Shown here: positions 57,850 to 64,000 of the stretch, one piece after another
How positions within the stretch are numbered: the stretch's first letter is position 1
How the letters are laid out: the number at the start of each line of letters is the position of its first letter
From: Chimonanthus salicifolius
Taxonomy: Eukaryota; Streptophyta; Magnoliopsida; Laurales; Calycanthaceae
Direction of reading: 5' to 3'
DNA length: 64,000 nucleotides
Assembly: GCA_013350335.1 (NCBI GenBank)
Contig: CM023537.1
Coordinates: 50,218,111 to 50,282,110 of the forward strand
The notes under the pieces: generated by a model
What the model was told of the DNA's origin: nothing
What the model saw: the letters and a program-made list of their open reading frames with translations, nothing else
Databases searched by the model: none
Translations under genes and position numbers: made by a program

Positions 57850-60303
57850 GAAAGGAGAAATATATTAATAGAAAGAGAATGTACAATAGGGTCTACAAGG
57901 TTTAAACTCTAGTAGAAAGTACAAGTGTCGATGTACAAGAAAGAGCGGAAAACCAAAGATCCAGATACAATTTCTCTAAAAATACAGTAAGAAAATCGAA
58001 AAGAAACATTAAATCTTGAGATCCCAAGAAAGATCCTTGTCACTTTCTGTCAATACTAAATTTAGCCAGAGAGTCGGCGTCTCCATTTGTTGATCTTCTA
58101 ACAAGTGAGAAAGAAACCTCCCTTTCCGCACACAGAGTAGTAATCTCCTTGGCTACTGTTACCAGTCTCTAAGGTGGTCGTTTCAATCCCCTTGCCCACT
58201 TGATTGCGTTTGCTTAGTCCCCCTCAGTTTTTAACTTACCATGACCGCAATCCGCCCATAGAATTAGGGCTCTCCTAATGGCTAATAGCTCTGCCACTTA
58301 GGATCTACTCGAGTTTCTCAAATCCCACCTATACTCGTGGGTCCAGGTTTTCGCTGTGAAACGCCATCTACGTTGAACTTAAATGTCCCAGTAATCGGGG
58401 GAGACTAGGCTTCTAGTCTAGTCGTTTTCCTATGAGAAGTAGATAAGCTCCCCTCCCAAGAAACTACCTCTATATTCTGAATTGGATTCTAGTCAAGCAC
58501 ATAACCTCCATTTTACTATCTGGAATAAGTCCTCTTCCTCTGATCGTTTATTCTAAAAAATTTGTTGGTTCCTTTCTTTCCAAATTGACCAAAGAATAGC
58601 TGATGGGATAGTGTTCCAAGCCAACTTGAACTTAAATGATCCATTTTGGATATTACCAGCTTTCCACGATTGTCGAAAAAGACCTATGGAAAACCCATGA
58701 TACTCCCATCAAGGAAGTGAATTTGTTCCAAAGATTTCTCGTAATTGGACAACTTCCTAGTAAATGATCTACATCTTCCTCTTGCTCTCCACAAAGAGGA
58801 CAGGAAATGTCTTCGCTAGACACACAGATCCCCCCTCTTGTTGAGTTTTGCTTTGGACAATATAACCTTTTAGCCTTTTAAGGACTCACCAAGTAAAAGT
58901 TTGAACTCTTGGCGGAGCCACTCTAGTCCATGCTAAGATGCTCGTGCAACCCCTATTGATGGGTTCTTTTTGAGCCAACTCCACTGCTCTTTTAACTCAA
59001 TAAAAGCCCGACGGATCACCTTTCCAAATTTGTTCTTCCATACTCCAAAAATTGGGTATGGCTCCTAGCAAACCCTTAAGTTTCGATAGGCTCTCTTGTT
59101 TGAAGGCTCCAAGTTCTTTTCTAAAATATATTTCCCACCTGGTTACGCCCCCTTTGATCCTGAAGCAGTCAATTACCCTTGCTTGCCTGCTCCTGGCTAT
59201 CCGAAAAAGTCTTTGGTAAGTTTCTTTTAAGGGTCTGTCTCCTATCCGTAGGTCACTCTAGAAAAAAGTTTCGTCTCCTTTTCCTATTAAAATTCTCAAT
59301 TTTTCTTTAAAAAGCCACCTACCTCACAGCTTCTGGACCCTACCCTCCACCCTTTAGAACTTATGATCCTTTTCTTTCCACTTTCTCCGACGGATTCCAT
59401 TTGTTTTCATCTTCCACCCCATACCTAGCTAGTAAGATCTTCCGCCACATTCCATTTGTTTTCATCTTCCACCCCATACCTAGCTAGTAAGATCTTCCTC
59501 CACAAAGCATTCTTTTCTCTTCCAAACCCAACTCCATTGTATAACAAAGCGTGGTTCCTTATCCCAAGAGGGTACTATGCCCAAGCCCCCTTCTCCTTTG
59601 GGTTTAGTGACCATAGACCATCTAACTAGGTGAACCTTCCTGCTTTCCTCCTTGTCCCCCCATAAAAAATTCTTGAGGAGTTGCTCCAGTCTATTCACTA
59701 TTCCTTTGGGCATCTTGAAGATTGACATGTAGTACAACAAAAGGTTGTTTAATACTGACTTAATTAATGTAAGTTGCCCTCGTAAAGACATGTAATGTTT
59801 GCCTCATCTAGGCAGTCTCCTTTGCACCCTTTCCACCGCCGGTGCCCAAAACCTTTTTGATCTAGCATTTCCTCCTAAGGCAACCCTAGGTATTTCAACG
59901 GAAGTACCCCTACTTTGCAACCCATCTCTTAAGCTAAGCTATTTAATATACTTGATCCAACTCAACTCCTACCATCATACTTTTTCCTAGGTTAATTCGA
60001 AGCCCCGAAACTAATTCAAAGCACCTTAGGACGGCTTTATAACCCTTTACTTCCTCTCTAGATGCTTCATAGAAGAACAAAAGTGTCGTTAACAAATTGA
60101 AGATGGGTTATTGTCAACAAAAGCCTCTGATTATGTCTAATTTCTTGGCCTTTTTCCATCAACCTATTCAAACCTTCTCCAACTAGGGTGAATAGGAAGG
60201 TTGATAAAGGATCAACTTGCCTAAGTCGTCTCTCAGCTACTATGGGATCAATTGGAGAACCGTTCACTAAGATTGCATAAGAGGGGTTTTCTATGCAGGC
60301 TTT
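57850..60303 (-). pseudogene. L1-type LINE remnant (RT, zf-RVT, RNase H)
   Basis: On the minus strand, in order: reverse transcriptase (ENPSYAILVNGSP, VDPLSTFLFTLVGEGLNRLM, LQFVNDTFVLL where FADDT is expected); its C-terminal part (SLRGQLTLIKSVLNNLLLYY, KNFLWGDKEESRKVHLVRWS, GEGGLGI); the zinc-knuckle region (PPRVQTFTW, DISCPLCGEQEEDVDHLL, about 58990-58740); and RNase H (VAELLAIRRALILWADCGHG, then EGD and a stop, about 58300). The changed catalytic FADD, the stops and the missing endonuclease show that it is dead. The LTR at 60304 cuts it inside the RT domain. Confidence 0.85.
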
Positions 60304-63300
60304 TGTAACGCCCCTCCCTCTAACCACCGTCGTCAGAGTAATATATTCGGGACATTTTAGTGGAGAGGGAGGCGAGCGTCACGACGCGAGCCAAGTCCGA
60401 GTCCGAAGACCCGACACTTGACTGGCCCAACTAGGGTATGCATGTTAACATTTGCACACACCCTGTTAATCCTGCGGAATTTTAAACATTTATAGCATTC
60501 ATGAATAGCCAATCACGTCTCATAACAAAATAAAGAATTCCCAAAATGATTATATATCGAGTCAAATACAAATAAACTTAAATACATGAATCCAAATCAT
60601 AAATATACATTCTCCAAAAAGATCACATTCTTACACAAAAACTACATTGATCTCATATTTCTCATAACATCAAAATAATTCGAAGTCCACAAGACTTTGT
60701 TCTCTAATCTCCATCTCATGCTCGGCCATCGCTTGGTCCGATATCATTTCCGTCTTCCAAAATCTACATACAAAACTGGTGGGGGAAATTTATGGGCTTA
60801 ATCAATTTGCCCAGTAGGAATTCCGATCACATAGTATGCCTACGGCGTGTCATATCTAGATACTATAAATACTTATACTTTTATCAAATCTCGATCATAT
60901 CGTACTTCATATTATATGAAACCATACTTAGGTCATAAATTCATACCTATTCACAAACTATCTTATTCAAGATATACTTAGTACTCTTCTCAAACTATTT
61001 ACTTATATTACAAATCTCAGATTTGGCTCATTTTAGAGATATCATAATTGAAAACATATGTACATACTTCCTTACAAGGTACTCATACCTAATTCATCTC
61101 GTACTTTCATTCTCAAAGGTATAGTCAAAACAATACTTATAAGGAAATCATATGCACTTATCCTTTAAAAAATACTACATGTCAACCATGTGTCATAATA
61201 CACTTCTCAAGATGTATTTCTAAATCAAGATAGAAAACTCAAGGCAAAGCCTTAATCGTTTTATTATGAAAATGTCTTATCATAAACTCATTCTTGAAAC
61301 CTTTCACAAAGCCATACTCTTTTCATTACTCCAATACCATATTTAGTTCATATGAATGGTTATTAATATGTAACATGTCATGCCATGAGTGCCATGATAT
61401 ATGCATACCTTTATCATTCCCCATGCAAGGTACCTCAATATCTCATTTGAAACAACGGGGCATTTCACCTCCTGTATATATCATTTCACATTTAACAATT
61501 TTCTGGGGGAGTCTTAATACACATTATTACAACACCACCGGTTCCACCGGTGTAACATCATTTTTTTCAATCTATCACGCCCGCGTACGACATCAAAGTT
61601 TGCCTGGGTCAATTCAGCACTTTGATTCGTCGAATCACAATACGACTCCAAAGTCCATCCGGACATTCGGCACTTTGGTTCGTCCACTCAACCTCATAAT
61701 TATAACGTGGACCCTAAGGTCCATTTATTCTCATGTCATGGCTTTCCCATCCCATGCTTCATGTATGAGGAATATGAATGCATTTGATGTCCATGATTCA
61801 TGCTATGTGTTATTAACTTATTCTTTTGATCTTACAAATACTCTTTCATCATAAGTACCTTATACATTCTAAATACATCAACTTTATTCATCATACCCAT
61901 ATAGAGACTTTATACATAATATTCAAAATATTACAACTTCTCATTTTCATATGATACTAAATCAGTCAAAGCAATACTTTATAATCACACATTTTGATTC
62001 TCATAATGCCATAATTTCTAAACCAAAATACATAATTTTCAATTGAAAATCAGTTCATCATTTCTTAATAAAATAATAAGTCCACACCCAATTGCATTTC
62101 AACGAAGTAGGAAAACCTACCTGGTCTAAGGTGATCAGCGAGGATAAATGATTCACGAAGTAGATCGGGCAATCTCGGAGTTACTCTCGCCTCTTCGTTC
62201 ATTCACACGTGTCAACATATAATTCTCACATCAATATAGTGTAAAAACCCTCTAATTAAATTTGTAGAAGTCTTAATTAAGCTTTAAGGGTCATTTGATG
62301 AAGGTCGCTAGAGTCTAAATAACTCAACATGTGTGTTTTGTCCTAACCAAGGGTAAAATGGTCATTTTACCCATAGTACTCCATTTAAACATAATTCATA
62401 AAACTCCAAATTGTTTAAAATGACTGATATATTATTTAGAGAATCAGAATTTAGGAACAATAGACTCATTATTAGAAAATAAAATTTCAGATCTAGTGAA
62501 GATGTCCAATACTAGCCTGTCTAGTTTTGAAATACAAACTGCGCACTGTTTTTGTAAAAATCATTTCGGGTTCTTTTCGGTATCGGAATAACTGGAGTAA
62601 ATACTCTTTGGAAAGCTGTTTGATAGTAGAATACACGAAAAATATTAAAAAATATACAGAAAATCGTTTTGAAATGGTTATAGGTCCATTTTCGGGACTG
62701 ATATGTAAAAATAGTTTTATATCTTAGAACTGTCCAGTTTTTACAAAATTATTTCGGGTACCTCCCGACGTCCGAAAATTGCGAATAAATACTTTTTGAA
62801 AACCTCTTTCATAGTAGAAAATCTGAAAAATAGTTACAAATTCATAGAAAATCATTTTGAGATGTTTAAAGGTCCATTTCTTGAACTGATTTGTAGAAAC
62901 AGTTTTACAATGAATCATTTTTTTTCCAAAGTTCATCATAAGATATCATTTTCTTAAACCCTTTTTCTTACAAAAACCACTAAATAAAGACATTCAAATA
63001 TTCTAATGGAGTTATAAAAATACGTTAAAAGAAAATATCTAAATATCAAGGATTTAAATAAAACTTCTCATGTAAGTCTATTTTATGAAAATACCTATTA
63101 CTTTCCATTATCTCTTCATTACACTTCATTTCTTAGATTCTCTCCATAGTTTCTTTGATGTAAAAACTTAGATGAAGAGATGAAACATTTTAACATCTAA
63201 ATAAAATAATCAAGAGAGTTAGGGAACCTACTTGTTCAAGATCTAATCAAGTCTTCAAGTCCTTCCTTCCTTTTTTTCAAGCTTCAAGCTTTCAAGAGAG

Positions 63301-64000
63301 ATTTGCACCAAAGAGAGGAAGAGGAAGAGAAATTTTCAGCTCTCTCTCTCTTTCTTGCTTCAGATTTTTAGAGAGGAAGAAGATGGAGGAGGAGGATAGA
63401 AGAAGAGAATGGAGGAAAAGAGGTAGAGATGGAGCCCTAGATTTTCCTCCTCTCCTTTTTGTTTTTTCCTCTACCTTATCCTCATTTTACTTTTTAGTCA
63501 AAAAGCAAAAGCTAAAGGTGGTGAGGTGGAGAGCACCTATTGGTCCAAATTAAAGGTGGGGTGGTGAGGTGGAGAGCACATATTGGTCCAAGCTAAAGGT
63601 GGAGTGGTGATGTTACTTTCAATCCTTGTCTTGCTATGTGGCATGCCACCTCATCATGCGTGGCCACGCCATCGCTGATGTGGCATATTCGCCACCTTAT
63701 TAATTAGTTTTCATTAATTAAAATCAATTCTATTGAGTATTATCAAATTAAATTAGTAACTTAATTAAATCACCCTTAATCCATTTTAATCAACTAATCA
63801 CTAAAATTTCTATCAATTAATTATATTCCACTCTACTTTCAAAATTATTTTAACTAAATCATCCCTTAATTTAGTCTTTCTTAAATCTCGCTTAATAACT
63901 CCATCATCCCTCTAATCCCATATTCTTACTTAATTATTTATTTCTCATTTGACCTAATACATAGTATCAACCCTATTCATTCCTCATCATTAAGGGAAAT
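60304..64000 (-). mobile_element. Long LTR, inverted relative of 9664-12709, truncated by window end
   Basis: TGTAACGCCCCTCCCTC at the left is the complement of the right end of the 9664-12709 LTR. The similarity continues through GGCTCGCGTCGTGAC (complement at 60377) and ACTGGGC...TTAAGCCCA (complement near 60800). Duplicated motifs (CACTTTGATTCGTC, CACTTTGGTTCGTC) lie at 61620-61690, a purine-rich block at 63300-63430 and an ACGCC/GGCGT patch at 63640-63700. The other end lies past 64000. It sits inside the LINE at 57850-60303. Confidence 0.65.

Larger units (their letters stand above)
55964..64000 (+). other. SPI: Intron 15 of the SPI-like gene (runs past the window)
   Basis: From the donor at 55964 to the window end no BEACH or WD40 coding sequence is visible. 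The stretch holds AT-rich DNA, a plastid-like insert with 37-bp flanking repeats (56966-57391), a minus-strand L1-type LINE remnant (about 57850-60303) and a long minus-strand LTR (60304-64000+). Reading it as an intron is an inference from the interrupted protein; a gene truncated by rearrangement is the alternative. Confidence 0.65.

Noticed and set aside
57665..57868. 67-aa open frame as a BEACH exon
   Set aside because: No BEACH motifs, no good splice borders in phase, and it borders the LINE tail.
61294..61854. 186-aa open frame on the + strand
   Set aside because: It lies inside the LTR homologous to 9664-12709, has no recognisable domain, and its length is explained by the tandem segments there.

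Overview
The window is nuclear DNA of a flowering plant. The evidence is one intron-rich plant-specific gene plus plant transposon families: Ty3/gypsy and copia-like LTRs, TRIM elements, L1-like and RTE-like LINEs, tRNA-derived SINEs, Stowaway and hAT-type MITEs. The species cannot be read from the sequence.

The only protein-coding gene I can support is on the + strand, from about 33.64 kb to beyond the right edge. It encodes a giant SPIRRIG/BCHA-type BEACH protein. I mapped 15 exons (34029-55963) by joining GT/AG boundaries in frame and comparing with my memory of Arabidopsis SPIRRIG. They give about 2,941 residues: an alpha-helical N-terminal region, a ConA-like module, a long conserved middle part, an acidic Ser-rich linker and the PH-like domain that precedes BEACH. 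BEACH and WD40 exons are not in the window; the last visible donor opens an intron of at least 8.0 kb.

Positions 1-33641 hold no gene that I can support. They are AT-rich intergenic DNA with nested repeats: a retroposed LINE tail with a 16-bp duplication (370-535), a hAT-type MITE made of ATCGGCCGAT palindromes (5712-5999, 8-bp duplication), a TRIM with perfect primer-binding site and 5-bp duplication (6318-6852), a 3-kb LTR with palindromic internal repeats (9664-12709) that appears to sit inside another LTR, a decayed Ty3/gypsy integrase and LTR (about 14440-16715) carrying a second TRIM, a copia-like LTR (23521-about 24897), a 41-bp minisatellite (25440-25920), three SINEs and two Stowaway-type MITEs close to the promoter.

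The gene's introns are also repeat traps: a solo LTR in intron 3, LINE pieces in introns 6 and 8, a solo TRIM-type LTR in intron 8, and in intron 15 a plastid-like insert, an L1-type LINE remnant and a long LTR that interrupts it and runs off the window. No tRNA, rRNA, CRISPR or viral gene was seen.
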